A stretch of 64,000 bases of DNA. It comes from Streptosporangium brasiliense. Lineage in GTDB: Bacteria > Actinomycetota > Actinomycetes > Streptosporangiales > Streptosporangiaceae. Positions within the stretch are counted from its first letter, which is position 1; the number at the start of each line of letters is the position of its first letter. The stretch covers positions 1,798,001-1,862,000 of the forward strand of contig NZ_JAUSRB010000001.1 in assembly GCF_030811595.1 (NCBI RefSeq), given 5' to 3'. Positions 63,906 to 64,000 of this stretch are shown here, in pieces. The translations under genes were made by a program, and so were the position numbers. The notes under the pieces were generated by a model. The model did no database searches. It was not told where the DNA came from and saw nothing but the letters and a program-made list of their open reading frames with translations.

Positions 63906-64000
63906 TGACACGCGGTTCAAGTGGGGGTTCGAGTCCCTCTCCCGGCACCGTCCGCGCCGGGATGGCCCAACTGGTAGAGGCGGCCGCTCAAGCTCAGACT
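63906..64000 (+). tRNA. Candidate circularly permuted tRNA-Val(GAC), 3' half before 5' half (runs off window)
   Basis: The 3' half comes first: TGACAC (positions 33-38, anticodon GAC at 63907-63909), GCGGT (39-43), variable loop TCAAGT, T-stem GGGGG/CCCTC around TTCGAGT, acceptor strand TCCCGGC (63940-63946), A73 and CC. Six bases later the 5' half starts: GCCGGGA (63956-63962), TG, D-stem GCC/GGC around CAACTGGTAGA, G26, GCCGC (27-31, 63983-63987) and T32. Put in order these pair fully: acceptor 7 of 7, anticodon stem 5 of 5 with one G-T, and T33, GG in the D-loop and A73 are all in place. The 12 bases after T32 belong to an intervening sequence. No normal 5' half lies upstream of the 3' half. 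Confidence 0.6.

Noticed and set aside
63841-63949. An ordinary complete tRNA gene ending at 63949
   Set aside because: No GCCGGGA-like acceptor strand or D-arm exists upstream of the T-arm within the distance needed; that stretch is two GC hairpins and a purine run.
63883-64000. A definite group I intron
   Set aside because: I cannot find the conserved P7 core sequences in the visible part, and the terminal G at 63899 does not give a 7-base anticodon loop. It is kept only as a hypothesis.

Overview
The window is high-GC chromosomal DNA from an actinobacterium. Third codon positions are almost all G or C, GTG starts are common, and the families present (SARP, DtxR/IdeR-type iron boxes, LolA-like lipoprotein, hydroxamate-siderophore NRPS with MbtH) fit a filamentous genus of the Streptosporangiales or Streptomycetales. 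I cannot fix the genus from sequence alone.

Region by region. 1-4534: a two-component system (kinase cut by the window edge) divergent from a LolA-like envelope protein and an ABC-2 exporter pair. 4675-7755: an AraC-family regulator followed by a StyA/StyB-type two-component flavin monooxygenase. 7885-14377: a compact candidate peptide-maturation locus. A 26-residue peptide gene (11325-11405) with a strong ribosome binding site is followed by a perfect 10-bp-stem hairpin, an M50 membrane protease fused to a PqqD-like N-terminal domain, and a TPR protein; a SARP regulator is divergent and the promoter region between carries direct repeats. 14062-16930: a YcnI-like secreted protein, two small membrane proteins and a LysE-type exporter.

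17070-51463 is one iron-regulated siderophore locus: ornithine N-hydroxylase, hydroxyornithine formyltransferase, a FecCD/FecCD/FecE importer, a six-module NRPS of about 7,470 residues, an MbtH-like protein, a substrate-binding lipoprotein, a two-subunit ABC exporter and a siderophore-interacting reductase. Five sequences like the DtxR/IdeR operator sit in front of the five transcription units. Visible A-domain codes give Ser at modules 2 and 5 and N5-hydroxyornithine at module 3. Modules 1 and 3 have N-methyltransferase domains embedded in the A domain, and the protein ends in an epimerisation domain without a thioesterase. The exporter is a heterodimer whose two ATPase halves are degenerate in complementary motifs.

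51594-63837 is mixed: fragments of a TetR and a GNAT gene, an M35-like metallopeptidase, TrpD, an NAD(P)-binding protein with a divergent HxlR regulator, a three-gene ABC-2 exporter, an esterase with low-complexity inserts, a Ser/Thr kinase, an ABC ATPase and an unrecognised 244-residue protein.

The last 100 bases hold the most surprising signal: the 3' half of a tRNA directly followed by a matching 5' half, six bases apart. Reordered, they make a well-formed tRNA-Val(GAC) with a complete 7-bp acceptor stem and a 5-bp anticodon stem, so this looks like a circularly permuted tRNA gene, perhaps with a split intron. The window ends before this can be proved.

Short tandem repeats recur across the window, between genes (5665, 14887, 19450, 57480) and inside coding regions (3540, 28345, 58857, 59814).
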